A stretch of 56,434 nt of DNA from Gnetum montanum (GCA_015680685.1 MNCI01017909.1:648410-704843), one strand, 5' to 3'; shown: positions 10,724 to 22,701, counted from the stretch's first letter. The notes: a model not told the origin generated them from the sequence alone. Translations and numbers: made by a program.

Positions 10724-12631
10724 CTACAATCACAAACATAACATAAGATTAGTTCTTTATTTCATAACCTTTGTTTCCTTGAATATATTTCTTCATTAGA
10801 TTAATGTATGTTAATTCCTTAGGCATTAGGAGTTTATAATTAAATTCTTATTCTATGATTATATGCTAGTGGTGTTAATTTATTATTAATTTATTCTTAG
10901 CAAACAAATTTTGTTTGTTGGTCTTAACCCTTTATTGTTATTAATTTAATATTATTGTAATAGTTTAACCATGGGGATTTAGAAAAATTTCAGAAACTTT
11001 TCTATGAAAAAACCTAAGGTTTGTGTCCCACACAACGTAAAGTGTACCTTTGGTTGCTCAAGGATCAAAAAATAGGTGAAATCTACTAAGCAGTGTTGAA
11101 GTTATGATGATCAAAAGACTCTTTAGTAAAAACTCCTATAGAACTTTGGAAAAATGATGAAAATAAGCTATGTTGCATGTATTTATAGACTTTTTTTTAA
11201 TGTGTTGATGGGGATGCATCAATGTAGTTGTTCTTAGTTGTATTTTTTATTTGCAAATGGATGAATTTTAAGTGAGTTTGTAGATAAAACAAGAGCTAAA
11301 TGGAGGCCAAAAATATGTAGAATGATGGAAACAATATCAAAGAGGATAGGTTAGGCTAATTTGAAGTACTTAAAGTTCTTTGAGGATGTTTTGATGCTAA
11401 ATAGGATAAAACTGGATGCTATAATGCTATTGAGATGATTGATTATGCAAGCAATCAATGATAAGGAAGTTTAACTTCATGTAGACTAAAGGAATCCAAG
11501 TGGGTCCTTTCCAAAGCAAGGGTATGCCTATTATGCCTTTGTATACCTTCATTGAAAGGAGTCCATGAGCACCAAGGATGATGAATGATTGTTTTTAGTT
11601 AAATTTCATACCCATAGATGAATTGATCTGAGGGTTATGCTATCTAGAAAACAAAACCTAAGAATTTGCTATAGTATGAGGTAGTGAGGTGATAGAAAAT
11701 GATGTGAGAAAATGGTAGAGAGAGAAAATGGTGAATAGATAATCTACATCCTGTTCACATGAGATTTTTGGTAAAAATTATGATTAAGATGATCTATTAC
11801 CAATCTGTTAAAATTATAGATCAAGTCCATTCCATTTATAGTGATCTCACATTGACATATTCCTCCTCTTCGACAATCAAAAATTCATGAGAACCCCAAA
11901 GGACAATCATTACTCTAAGAAAAGAAGAAACAAGAAGAATGAAGTAGAGAGGACCTTAGTTAGAGGGGTGCATTCAAGCATGGGTAACATGCCTTTCTAG
12001 CCCCATAACGAGTGCTAGTAGCCCATTATTGAGTCTAAGTAGTATGCTTTGAATTCCTATTATTATTATTTTTGTGCTTTGAATTTCTATTATTGTTGTT
12101 TTTATTTTTTTATTATTATTTGATAGGAACCACACCATGCATGCTTCCTTTTATGGTTGACAATTAGGAGTGATGATATATAAGTGGAGTATCATAGAAC
12201 CTTAAGAAGGACACTGAGAGAAAAACACATCAAATCCCCTTAAGGTCACACCCTTTTCCATTTCCACTTGATTCTTTCCTACTTCATTAGGTAGTAAGAT
12301 CATAGGTTAGGTTTAGTTGTTATATGAAAGAACCTTCATGCTCCCTAGATATTGATTTCCAATGAAATGAATGGAATGAAAAAATGTTGTGAGCTCACTA
12401 CCTAATACCACTAGAAAATTGGCATATTATTAGTAGAGAACATAATCCAAGAGAAAATATTTCCTTTTAGTTAATTAATCATAACATTGATAGTTTCTTT
12501 AAATAACTTCCCAAAATTTGCAGTAGCCATAAACAAAATCAAACATTTCCCACAAGATTGGATGAGACTAATAAAAAAAAGAAAAGAAAAAATATATAAA
12601 ATAATAATCAAATATTCAAGAAAATGGAAAG
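10724..12631 (-). other. Non-coding region of H between integrase tail and accessory ORF
   Basis: No reading frame. Matches the corresponding regions of C (16410-18370) and D (25814-27960) in patches. One is the block near 11498-11545 (GTGGGTCC, then AAAGCAAGG and ATGCC), shared with 17281-17325 and 26620-26660. Another is a block near 11950-12000 (GACCTTAGTTAGAGGGG), shared with 27063. An internal promoter-like site lies at 11180-11245. Confidence 0.6.
11180..11245 (-). promoter_or_regulatory. Internal promoter-like site before H accessory ORF
   Basis: On the minus strand a TATA box (TCTATAAATACATG) lies about 460 bases before the ORF start at 10723. Just upstream of it are CTACATTGATGCATCC and CCCCATCAACAC. 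The LTR of H has the same elements upstream of its own TATA box: TGTTGATGGGG near 55777 and ACATCGATGTAG near 55813 (plus-strand reading). The internal copy is a diverged version of the LTR motif, not a whole LTR. Confidence 0.55.
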
Positions 12632-12636
12632 CATAT
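12632..12636. repeat. Target-site duplication of element C, left copy
   Basis: CATAT immediately before the LTR start TGATGAG. The same five bases follow the other LTR at 21395-21399. Confidence 0.85.
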
Positions 12637-13493
12637 TGATGAGTGGTGAGGTACCCCTACACTCAACCATACGAATACAAGCATTCACGCATGATCTAGT
12701 CGAACTCCGCAGATAGACTAGTTGTGGTATCTAGATAGTTACACGTTGATTGCAATTTGCTGTCTTCCCATCTGAACTAGTATTTACTCGATCACGTATG
12801 GTTTAGTCTAGAGTGAGGCAAATGATGTGATCCTAAACTAGTGCTACTCCTAGAGACAATGGAAAATAATCTTGATTAACTAATAAGCAATAGGAAATGA
12901 AGTCTAAGATAGCCTAAGTGTGATAAGCATCTATCCTTAATCATTCGTACGCATCTTAGACCTCATGTACTACTTCTAGGATTACCAAGTGCACATTACT
13001 TAAGCACTCCTAAATATGCTACTAGGTTACCAAGTAGTTACACTTCAATGTTCATGATTAAGTTGTACTCATTCCACATTTAACAATAGGAATGGTAACT
13101 AATGATAAGAAATATTAACTAAGAAAATAATAAATAACAATAACAATTAAACAATTAAAAACTAAGTGAATGTTGCAATGATGGAGTATACAATTACATT
13201 ATTGTCAATTATGTCTGTGTCCAAGTACGTCACACTCGAATAAAGGTTTCATACAATTACAATCATCACACTGAGGACATGCACTGGGGAAAGAATTGAA
13301 ATGAATTGAAAACTGACAAAAAAGATCCTACACTTACTTACTTCTTTTTTCTTTTTTTGTGCACCCGAATGTGTATTTATAGGCTTACACAAGAATCATG
13401 ATATCATGTATTCAATATCATTATCCAAGCTATGATATTGTGTACTCGATATCGAGGATCCGATATCGGAGCTTGAAAAAACATGATTCATCA
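12637..13493 (-). repeat. Element C 3' LTR
   Basis: 857 bases, TGATGAG...TTCATCA, matched by 20551-21394. The minus-strand TATA box is in TATAAATACACATTC near 13370-13385. Upstream of it are several GATATC motifs, including the palindromes CTCGATATCGAG (13446-13457) and CCGATATCGG (13460-13469). Confidence 0.9.
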
Positions 13494-13503
13494 TACCCCC
13501 ATG
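13494..13503 (-). other. Polypurine tract of element C
   Basis: Minus strand CATGGGGGTA, directly before the 3' LTR; same position and form as in D and H. Confidence 0.65.
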
Positions 13504-13680
13504 ACTGAATAACAACTTGTCCTCGAGTTAGACAAAATGAGAATGGGTTCAATTGATTACATAGTGGGTAGGTATGGGATTATTGACTAATTAGGAATTA
13601 CTCATGCCACAATGTGATGATTGAACAAAACAAAATTTGGACACAAACACAGAATTTACAAAAAATAAAATTGCTAAAAC

Positions 13681-16409
13681 TCATGTGGTTCCTAGCGGTG
13701 GTGGCTCCTCTATGGGTCTCTTCCTCTTATCTTGTGCTCTAGGTTTTCGAAATGGATGTCTCTAAATAAGTGCTTGAATCTTTTCTTATTTAATTTGGGG
13801 ATCCTGTGTCATCCATGCTGATGCTCCAATGTTTGATGGATTTAGCACCTCCCATGGGCACGGTAGTTGCGGAAACATCTTATTGGCCTTGACATACCAA
13901 GCCGCAAATAGCCATCATTCCTCTTCATAGGCTCTAGCTTTTTCTTTGTATTCTTGATAATCTATGAGTCATAGCCAAATCTGCTATGACATCCTTCTTT
14001 CCTAGTGTTGGCGACCGTTTGGGACGCGACCACCAACGAGTGTCCTNGTAATTTTTGCAGCATCTTTTTGTGTTCAGCAAATTCTATTTCATACTTTGCA
14101 GAGGTGGTTGCTACCTACTTTTCCAATTCTATTCTCGAGCATCCTACTATCAACATGGCCAAGTTGGCATACCACAGGTTTGCCAACTCCATGTATTCTA
14201 TGAGATCTTGTATCTATAGGTCCCAGCTTTTTAGTTCTTCTTAGTGGACGAAGGCATAGGTATCCAATATGGCCCACTAATCAACATTTTTAGCACTAAG
14301 TGTGTTAATGTGGGCTTTGTCCATATGGATTTCTTTTTCAACCACTTGTTTGTACATCCCCACCTAATCTCTGAAGTGCTCCTTGAGCTTTTCATGTCAC
14401 TTAGCCTCATTCTGCTAAGCGCTTATTTCAATTGCAGTCTTCTAACAGATCACATGTACCTCCTCCATTGAGAGGGTTCTCTTTTCTCTAGCTAAGTGAT
14501 TCATATCTTGGTTTATCCTTATTAATGGTTCTCGTAATTGCTGAAAATTTTCTTCAAGAACATTCTTTTGTTTTTCTACTGTGGTCAACTAGAGATTTTT
14601 GGCAGTGAGGCGTTTATTTTCTTCTTGTGGGGCCTTGAGTGCTTTGGCATGTGCATACGTTTGAGCTTATGCCTTAGAAGCATCCCAATCAACCTTCTCT
14701 TTTTCCTCAGCCACTTTTTTATTCTCCTCCAGTAATTTATTCAACGGCTCTATCCAGAAGGATTCTAGCTAGTCTGCAGGGATGAATTGGGATGGATCTC
14801 GCTATGTAGCTTGTAGGGTGATGAGCTTTTCTTGGAGTCTTTCTAACTCCTCCTCTACATGCTCAACCCTAACCTCTACCATGACCAACTTCCCTTTTGT
14901 TGAGATGAGGTCTGACTGAGTTATTGTGACATCTTGATGGATGTCAAATAAGGATGTCACCACTTTTCTTGTCTATAGCAACCAATCTAGAACATCCTCA
15001 TGCTCTGCAGGAGTCATCGAGTGACCGGCCAATGTTTGAGTATTGTGTGCTCTTGTAAAATCTATTGGTGGCAAAATAGGAACATTAAATGATTCTTTTA
15101 TGTGATTTGTGATCACTTCTGCTACTCCCATTGTATCTTGGTGCTACATGACCACTACTGTGGTGCCTTCACCAATTTTTAATTGCATGTGAAATGATGC
15201 AACATTTCCAGAGATCTTTTGTGACTAGTGTGATTCCCCTCCTCCTATTTGGATAGATACCTTGGCCCCTACATAATCAATTGAGACCATGGTTCATACG
15301 GCATCATCGATGACCCTAAAGAGATTGGCCTCATCATGGCTTCCCCAACTGACCATTTTAGCAATGGCCCTCAGATGGCTCATTGACGGTCGATAGTCCT
15401 GCAATAGTGGTGGTGGCTAATCCTGTTGGCCTATAAGTTGTGTGCTGGGCCCCACTTCCTATTCCTACTCAGGCCCTAGTGTTTCACCAGCACTTTTTCT
15501 TGGGGCTGGTGGCTTCAGTAATTTAGCAAATGAAGCATTTTGGGCCTTTCTAAGAATGTCATTAGTGTACCCCAAAATTCCAACATGTCGACACAGCTTC
15601 CTGATGAGATAGAAAAAGGGCAATACAAACTTCCCCATGTTACATTCTTCAAACCACCTCAAAATTTCTATAAGATATAAATCGGGTAGGTTGGCATTAA
15701 TCTTGCCCATCAAGATGGCACTTCCTCTAGCTACATATGTAGAAATTGTATTTAAACCTTTTGTTGGGAAAATGTGATATGTGCCAATTTTGAAGTAGAT
15801 TCTCTCTTCAAGTGTAAGCTCTCCATATGCTTTTTCTTCCTTATTGTACTCCCTTTTCATCCAAATCTTTCATGCATCAGCATTGGAATTAGTGGACAAG
15901 TGAGCAACTTTTGGTCCTATATTCAGAAGATTTAGGACTTTCGAAATGGCTTTGGTAGAGAAATCTATAGAAATACCACCAATATCAATGATGGTATCTT
16001 CTTCTTTGTTATGCCAAAATTGGTACATCTCTCCCAAGTACTAATCACCACTTTTAGAGAGAATAGGCTACAGTGGGGACCCCTTAAGTTGGTCCCTGAC
16101 TACTTTAGGAGCAAAATCAATGAAAGGTCCAAAGTTAAGTTCCACAATCATAGTTGTTGATGTGGACCTTTCACGAATCACTTGAACACATTCTGGAGAC
16201 AACGTGAGATGTTGTCCCTATTTAGGTGCTCCACCATCTCCACCTTCAACATGTCCCAATTGCATAGTAATAGGAGGTTCCTGCTGGATGCTAAATGGTT
16301 GTGCCTCCTGTTCTATATCTTCCTCGAGAGATGCCTGACCTCTACCTCTTCTTGGTCTTTTGGATGCACCCTAATAGGGTCCTCCTTATTTTCCTCTTTT
16401 AGGGGCCAT
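13681..16409 (-). pseudogene. Accessory (env-position) ORF of element C
   Basis: Starts MAPKRGK at 16409 and ends EPPPLGTT-stop near 13681, about 900 codons once breaks are ignored. The longest clean piece (15465-15860, 131 residues) includes LTLEERIYFKIGTYHIFPT, a segment with RGSAILMGKINANLPDLYL, and FVLPFFYLIRKLCRHVGI. Just upstream the translation holds ISIDFSTKAISKVLNLL. This recalls the (I/V)xFSxxxINxxLGL signature of plant transposon accessory proteins such as the Athila ORF; it is a resemblance, not a proven match. The C-terminal half is Glu/Lys/Gln-rich and likely coiled-coil. Early stops include one right after MAPKRGK. There is an N at 14047. No membrane anchor or signal peptide is evident, so a true envelope function is doubtful. 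Confidence 0.7.
14047..14047. other. Ambiguous base N
   Basis: Single N inside the accessory ORF of C. Unlike the four other N positions, I see no direct repeat flanking it. Confidence 0.9.
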
Positions 16410-18370
16410 ATGCAATCACATGGAACCATCTATTAGTAAGGTTATTTACAAATTTTGATTTATACCTTACTTCTTGCCTTAATAAATTCATTTCTTGTCT
16501 AGTGTGATTCAAAGTTAGAAAATTTTACAAAAGTTTCCCCTAAAAGTTTTGATATTAGGCCCAATTTTGATTAGGTGACTCCAAAAAAAAAAATTCATGG
16601 TTTGGGTAAAGAGATAAAATTAATTTGGCAAATGTTTTTAACATTTTTAAGGTCATTTACCCTTTATGATATCCTTCAAGCAACAATGAATTCAGAAAAA
16701 ACTATACGCAACTTGGAGTGTACCCTCCCCCCACAACTAAGTCAAACACTTTGGGTTTAGACAAGTTCGATTGGAACGAGAATCAGAGCATTAATGAGCA
16801 AGATATGGAAGTTGCAATGGTAGGTGCTTAGAGCGTTAGAATTTGCAGAATAAAATTTCAACAACTTCCCTTGCATGAACAGTGAAAAATGACATTGACT
16901 TGCGCAGTGGGCTCCCTATATATAGTTTTTATAAATGCGATATCACATACTTGATAATGTGGACCCGATATCGTGTCCTTTTGAAAATAGGGTGTTTGGC
17001 AAAATTGATGAATTTTTGAATTTCCAAGGTTACTAATGAAGGATTTAAGGTTAATTTAAAAGGTCTATGGTAACTTCGAAGAGACCTAATGGCACCAAAA
17101 GTGTAATGAAGTCGATTTTGTCAATGAAATTCATCAATAGGATGAGGAAAAAGGACATGTTGTGGTGCATAGGAATGTTGGAATTTAAAATGATGATAAA
17201 GGGAAATATTATTGCAACAATGCAATACTTGGAGGGTATAAAATGATGTGTAAAGAGTGCAAATTACAAAATTTATACAAGTGGATCCTCCCCAAAGCAG
17301 GTTTCTACCTATCATGCCATTACGTAACCACACCTAAAAATGTCCGTAGGCACTAAAAGGATTGAATGTAATCTACACTAGTGCAACAAAATAGACACAT
17401 GTAAATACCACTATGAGGAGGTATGAGTTCAATGCTACACAAGACACGAGTCAAAAATACATGAACAACAAGATGAGGCGAATTGCAGAAGGGATTGCAA
17501 AGATCAGGACATGAGCTAACTGACCTAGGGCATAATGAATCCTGATTGTAAGACGTGATTAATGTGTCATTAGCCTATCACTCAAAAATCAAGACCAAGT
17601 CCATTCCTTTTATCAATGACATCACATTGTTTCATCCAATGATGGGTGCCCATAAGAGCACCATGATAGCAAGGTGTACGATCACTTGGCGTTTTGTCCA
17701 AGGGAGGAGTGATTTGGAATTTCTATGTAGCACATTTTGTTTCTTAATCTTTTCTTTTTATTATTTTTTTCAACCGCTTTAGCACTTTGTCCTTTTCAAT
17801 AATGAATCAGATAAGCTGCCAACCTTCAGGCATGGGTGCATGTCTTTCCAGTGGGGCCCCCAAAGCAACATTGAGTTTCTTTATTGAGTGCTTTTATTAC
17901 TCTTACTTCCATTTTTTGTTAGATCTACAAGGATATTAGTACAACCAGGCTACATGATAACACCTACAACTATCACCAAAGAGAATCCACAAGTCCCCTT
18001 GATGTCACACCCTGGCCATTCCCTCTTAGTCCATTATTTTTCACTCTAGGCATAATGAGCACAAAATTACTTTTAATTTTTCATGATGAAAAGAATATCA
18101 TCATACCCAAAGTAGAACCTCTTATTAATAGAATGGTTGGATGGATGTGGTGGGCTCAGTTTCCAAATATTTAGTCACCTGAGACTTGATAGCATAGAAC
18201 AACACCTCAACCAACAAGTCACATGAAGTGTTTTATTCATAGATGAGATTACCCATAAAAATATAAAAAGATAAAATAGTAAATGAAAAGATAAAACAAG
18301 AAATTGAAAGATGAAAAATTAGAAAACAAAAAATTGTAAAATTAAAGAAAAGGAAAAACATTTATTAATT
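16410..18370 (-). other. Non-coding region of C between post-integrase block and accessory ORF
   Basis: Without a reading frame. Shares blocks with H (10724-12631) and D (25814-27960). On the minus strand it begins with the T-rich stretch that follows integrase in E (42360 onward) and ends at the accessory ORF start. Confidence 0.6.
16905..16985 (-). promoter_or_regulatory. Internal promoter-like site before C accessory ORF
   Basis: Minus strand: GATATCGGGTCC, then about 30 bases later GATATCGCATTTATAAA and CTATATATAGGGAG. The TATA box lies about 510 bases before the ORF start at 16409. GATATCG is the motif repeated upstream of the TATA box in the LTRs of C (13446-13469 and 21352-21368) and E (near 35257-35265), and is not seen at the matching sites of D or H. 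Confidence 0.6.
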
Positions 18371-18374
18371 TTGC

Positions 18375-20420
18375 TTATTAGAATGAAGGATATCCCCCAT
18401 AACTAAACTTTTGATCATGGTGAGAATTAATAAATGGAAGGTTTGGATCCAAGCATTTTGGGAACACTGGAGTCTAGTCATATCAAAACCAGTAGGTGTC
18501 CTTTGATCTGGTGGTTGAAATGTACCCAAATTGGGGTCCAAACACTTGATTAAAATAGGCATAGTGGGGCAAATTATAAGATGTGATTAATTGATAAAGA
18601 GTTGACCCACTATGGCACCCGTGACCATAAGATGGTATGCAAGGACCAATATGTCTCCCTATGTGGTTATATTCATTGGGCCACATGGTAGTTGAAGTAT
18701 TGATTGGTGGCCCTGATAAGGTAATAGGAGGCATTGTGTTCGAGGAGGCAGATGCATCACAGTGCTGAACTTGTACTAGGTTGGAGGATGCAGTGGTTTT
18801 GAAAGCATGCTATCTCTTTCTTTGGTCATGCCTAAAGAAACGACACTTTTGACATCATGAGGACCTCCACTGGTATTGACAATAGCAGCACAAGTAATGT
18901 TCTTGGGTTGGTGCTATGGTGCAAAACCTTCTAGCACAACTAGCGACGATGTAAAAGGAGGTGAAGGGTGAGCATATTAAGGGCAAGGAGAAGTGTGAGG
19001 AATATGAGGTGGTGATCTTGTGGAGAGGACATTGGTTTATAGTACTTAGGAGAATGATAATGATGTGGTGAGATAGAGGATGTTGACATAGTTGGGGAAA
19101 CAAGATGCTGAACCTAATATGTGCTTAGGTTCAGATGGTATGAAGGGTGTGACTAGTTTGAGGGTGGCCTCCCCCATGACTGCGATTTTTTCCACTGTGA
19201 TTGAACATGATATTTTTGTATGAAATCTGGATGTAACATTCCTCCCCAATGCTCATGTAAATGTGACAAGATTGGGCATTGGCCTTTGGGGTGGTCGTAC
19301 AAGCAAATGTTACATTGATACGTATGATTAGCAGTTGAGTTCTTATCCTTATTCTCTTCAACCCTTCTTTCTGATTGTCTAGTGGTGTTCTATCCTGTTT
19401 CTTGGTTCGTCATGGTTCTACCTCCAATAATGTTGGCATATTCTCCACATCTTTCATGTACCCATTCTATCATCTTATTGATCTTTGCCTCAATTTCATC
19501 TAGTGATTTTAGTATTGGCAAAGATGATTCCACGTCCTTGAGGTAAGTTGATTTTTCCTCTTCATGATCATGGACCCTTGCTATTTTGAGATCTTGGTCC
19601 TATTGAGAGCTTTCAACATTCTCCCATTTAGCTATTTCTCCCTCTTCTTTGGCTACCCACTTAATAAGCTCTTGGAATTGATGGGTTTGTAGTTCATATA
19701 GTTGACCTAGGGCATACATCACTAGGGACTCCCTTGTTTCATTACAAAGCCCATCCATGATGTGGTACATTAGCCTTTCCTTGGAGAACCCATGGATTGG
19801 GCATTTGTTTAACAAAGAGTAATATCTTTCTAAGGCCATGTCTAAGGTTTCATGTTGCCCTTGTTTCCATTCTTGGATTTGTCTCCTCAAGGCTAACACT
19901 CTAGCATAGGTTTGATATCTTTCATTAAATAGTTCCACCATTGTCAGCCAACATCAAATTGATTTTGGTTTTAAAGACCTATACCATACTTTTGCTTGCC
20001 AACGAGTGTCGTAGGGAAGAGCTTAAGTTTTTGCCACCCATTATCAATATTTTTTCATAAACAAGCATCATGGAAGGCTTGTAAATAATGTTGTAGATCT
20101 AAATCATAGCCTCCTAAAAACTTAGAAAAGTTGTTTAAATCAATCCTAGGTAGATGACTTTCCTTACAATACCTGCGGGAAATTCGAATAGCTTCTTGTA
20201 TATGCATTAGGCTCTTAGTGGCCAGTAGGGTTTCATCGTCACTAGGGAGGTTGTGAGTTTGTGAGTTGGGATGATGTTGTCTTTGGTTATGTACATAGGA
20301 GACCCCTACATAAGATTGAGTAATCCAAACTTCATCTTCAACATCATATAATTCATTCGTTCTCCAATGAATTGTCTTACAAGTTGTTGCATTATCATAG
20401 TCTTATGAGAGAGACATTGT
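18375..20420 (-). pseudogene. Gag of element C
   Basis: Minus-strand gag with many breaks. The core reads in shifting frames: a RFLGGYDLD-like opening near 20125, QHYLQAFHDACL, a W-rich turn, then the longest intact piece 19600-19941. That piece starts MVELFNERYQTYARVLALRR and contains DMALERYYSLL, GFSKERLMYHIMDGL and AKEEGEIAKWENVE. Near 19320-19270 comes CNICLYDHPKGQC, an atypical zinc knuckle shared with the other elements. After it the tail is rich in Pro, Ser, His and Tyr to about 18400. Gag would package element RNA; here it is the only pol-region-independent structural gene the element kept. Confidence 0.8.
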
Positions 20421-20530
20421 TGTGAATTTGTGTGTGACTTATTTGCAATCACTTTCTTTCTAAAAGGTATATCATCAATGCTTCATTACAATGATCTTAG
20501 ATGATCTAACTAATCTAAATAACTAGCACC

Positions 20531-20550
20531 ATCCCTAGAAATGATGCTAA
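20531..20550 (-). other. Degenerate primer-binding site of C
   Basis: Minus strand TAGCATCATTTCTAGGGA directly follows the 5' LTR. It matches the tRNA-Asp complement expected for Athila-type elements (TGGCGCCGTTGCCGGGGA) at 11 of 18 positions; the equivalent sites of D, E and H fit better. Confidence 0.5.
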
Positions 20551-21394
20551 TGATGAGTAGTGAGGTACCCCTACACTCAACCATACGAATACGAGCATTC
20601 ACACACGATCCGATCAAACTCCACAGACGGACTAGTTGTGGTATCTAGATAGTTACACATTTATCACAGTTTGTTGTCTTCCCATTTGAACTAGTATTTT
20701 CTTGGTCACATATGGTTTAGTCCAGAGTGAGGTGAATGATGTGATCCTAAACTAGGCCTACTCCTAGAGACAATGGAAAATAATCTTGATTAACTAATAA
20801 GCAATAGGAAATGGAGTCTAAGATAGCCTAAGTGGAATGAACATCTATCCTTAATCATCCGTATGTATCTTAGGCCTCATGTACTACTCTGGGATTACCA
20901 AGCACACATTACTTGAGCACTCCTAAATATGCTATTGGGTTACAAAGTAGTTACACTTCAATGTTCGTGATTAAGTTGTACTCATTCCGCATTTAACAAC
21001 AGGAATGGTAACTGATGATAAGAAATATTAACTAAGAAAATAATAAATAAAAATAATAATTAAAAAATTAAAAACTAAGAAAATGCTGCAATGATGGAGT
21101 AATCTCGATCTTTATTACTGATCATGTGTGTGTCCAAGTATGTCACACTCGAATATAGGTTCTGTACAATTACAATCATCACATTGCAGGGCTGCACTGG
21201 GGAAAGAATTGAAATGAATTGAAATTTGACAAAAAAGATCCTACACTGACTTACTTCTTTTTTCTTTTCCTGTGCACCCGAATGTGTATTTATAGGCTTA
21301 CATAAGAATCATGATATCGTGTATTTGATATCATTATCCAAGCTGTGATATATCGAGGATCCGATATCAGAGCCTGACAAAACATGATTCATCA
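20551..21394 (-). repeat. Element C 5' LTR
   Basis: 844 bases, same ends as the 3' LTR; carries TATA and GATATC motifs near 21285-21368, with one palindrome partly deleted relative to the other LTR. Confidence 0.9.
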
Positions 21395-21399
21395 CATAT
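21395..21399. repeat. Target-site duplication of element C, right copy
   Basis: CATAT, identical to 12632-12636; element H sequence continues directly after it. Confidence 0.85.
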
Positions 21400-21772
21400 A
21401 AAGAATAGGGAAAAATAAAAACATGAAAAATTGGTTAGCCTCATTAAGATGTTAAGATGAATGACCATCTTCTCCATGACTATGTTGAGAGAAGAAGATT
21501 CAAAAAATAGGGCATGCTTTTTCTTGCTCAGAGATGTTAGGGTTGTTGGTTACTTGAGATTCAAGGAATGGCTTAAGTTGTTACATGTTGACTAACATAT
21601 ATTTTTAGGGATTATACAAGTGATAAAATGAAATGACCTCAATAGAAAAAGTTGAATAGATCATGTAAGATCCTTCCCATAATGTTTGAAACTTAGTACA
21701 TTGTACATGCATGGGATTCTAGTAAAGAAACTTATCACCAATTTGGAATTGAATTTCTCTTATTCATGGATC
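21400..21772 (-). pseudogene. Integrase C-terminus and post-integrase block of H
   Basis: Aligns with 27960-28300 of element D: the post-integrase GATGACCATCTTCTCC-type block, then sequence equivalent to the integrase tail up to the point where D inserted. No open frame of length remains. It shows that C and D sit in one and the same host element. Confidence 0.7.
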
Positions 21773-21777
21773 ATGAC
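21773..21777. repeat. Target-site duplication of element D, left copy
   Basis: ATGAC before the LTR start TGATGAG; ATGGC follows the other LTR at 35226-35230 (one mismatch). The next bases right of D (ATTGTTTATT) fit the integrase sequence expected at this point (ATTGCTTGTT in D itself). Confidence 0.75.
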
Positions 21778-22701
21778 TGATGAGTGGCATGGTACCCCTA
21801 CGCCCAACCATATGAATCACAAAGCGTTCACATGCAATCCAATCAAAGTCTATGGACTTTATCGTTTCCAGTGCACAAGTATTCTACAAAGTGAATCTTG
21901 CCTTAAGGTCAATCGTTGTCTTCCCAATTACACTTGTGATGTACAATGGTATGGTTAAGTGTAATTAACGAATCTAATTTTTATCATTTTATATTTTCAT
22001 GGTTTTGGTGCTTAAAGAGAAATAAAGTAGTTGGACTAACTAATTTAATTTAACTAATTAACTAATGTCTAACTAGTCCTAACATAAGCATCTGGTCCCA
22101 CTTTCCGTACACGTCCTAAACCCACATATCCACTATTGGGCAACCAAGCGTTACACTACTAGGTGTACCAAGTAATCAGGCTACTAGGATTACCAAGTGA
22201 ATACATGTTATGCTTGAAGCAGTCATACTCATGTGTGTAATCTATCTTACTTAATCACCTCATTAAATTAATTTCTAGAAAACATTTAATAAATACTTAG
22301 AAACATTTAACAAATAATTGAGAAAATTAAATGAATAAATAAAATATTTAATCTATCCAAAGTGCTACAAGGTTTATTAGAAAGCTTGTCTTTATTGCTG
22401 CACACACTATCATACTCAGGTACAATAATGCTTGAATAAAGATCCATACATGCAATGACTCTTGTTGTGGGCACTTAAGACAAAAAATGCTAACTTTCAA
22501 ATGGAAAAATTGTAAGAGCTTCTCTAAAACTAAAATCTCTAATGCCATAAATGTGGCTAGTAGGCATGTATTTATAGCCAAAAATTGACACTACTTCAAC
22601 ACATGATATGATGTGTCCACTAGGCCTCATCGATGAGGCCTAGTCAACGAGGTTGCGTCGATGAGGCCTCATCAACGCAACCAACCAAATGCAACTCATC
22701 A
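21778..22701 (-). repeat. Element D 3' LTR
   Basis: 924 bases, same length as the 5' copy. TATA box on the minus strand near 22566-22576 (CTATAAATAC), with a CpG-rich array of GGCCTCATCGATG/CAACG motifs upstream (22615-22690). The array includes a 26-base perfect palindrome. Confidence 0.92.
22619..22644. repeat. 26-base perfect palindrome in D LTR
   Basis: The two halves of the stretch around CCTCATCGATGAGG are exactly self-complementary over 26 bases. It lies upstream of the LTR TATA box and is a plausible binding site for a dimeric factor, or a hairpin. The 5' LTR copy (near 35115-35200) has lost the perfect symmetry. Confidence 0.85.

Larger units (their letters stand above)
12637..21394 (-). 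mobile_element. Element C: Ty3/Athila-like, lacks pol
   Basis: An 8.76-kb insertion bounded by LTRs of about 850 bases (TGATGAG to ATTCATCA) and a perfect CATAT duplication. On the minus strand its order is 5' LTR, degenerate primer site, gag (to about 18375), non-coding region, accessory ORF, polypurine tract, 3' LTR. Protease, RT, RNase H and integrase are absent. The sequence passes from the Pro/Tyr-rich gag tail straight into the post-integrase block (ATGGGGGATATC, minus strand near 18400) that follows integrase in D and E. The two LTRs differ by about 10% over the first 165 bases, mostly transitions, so the insertion is old. It could have moved only with enzymes from a complete relative, unless pol was lost after insertion. 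Confidence 0.85.

Noticed and set aside
13681-16409. Accessory ORF as a true viral envelope gene
   Set aside because: No signal peptide, fusion peptide or membrane anchor could be read; only its position is env-like.
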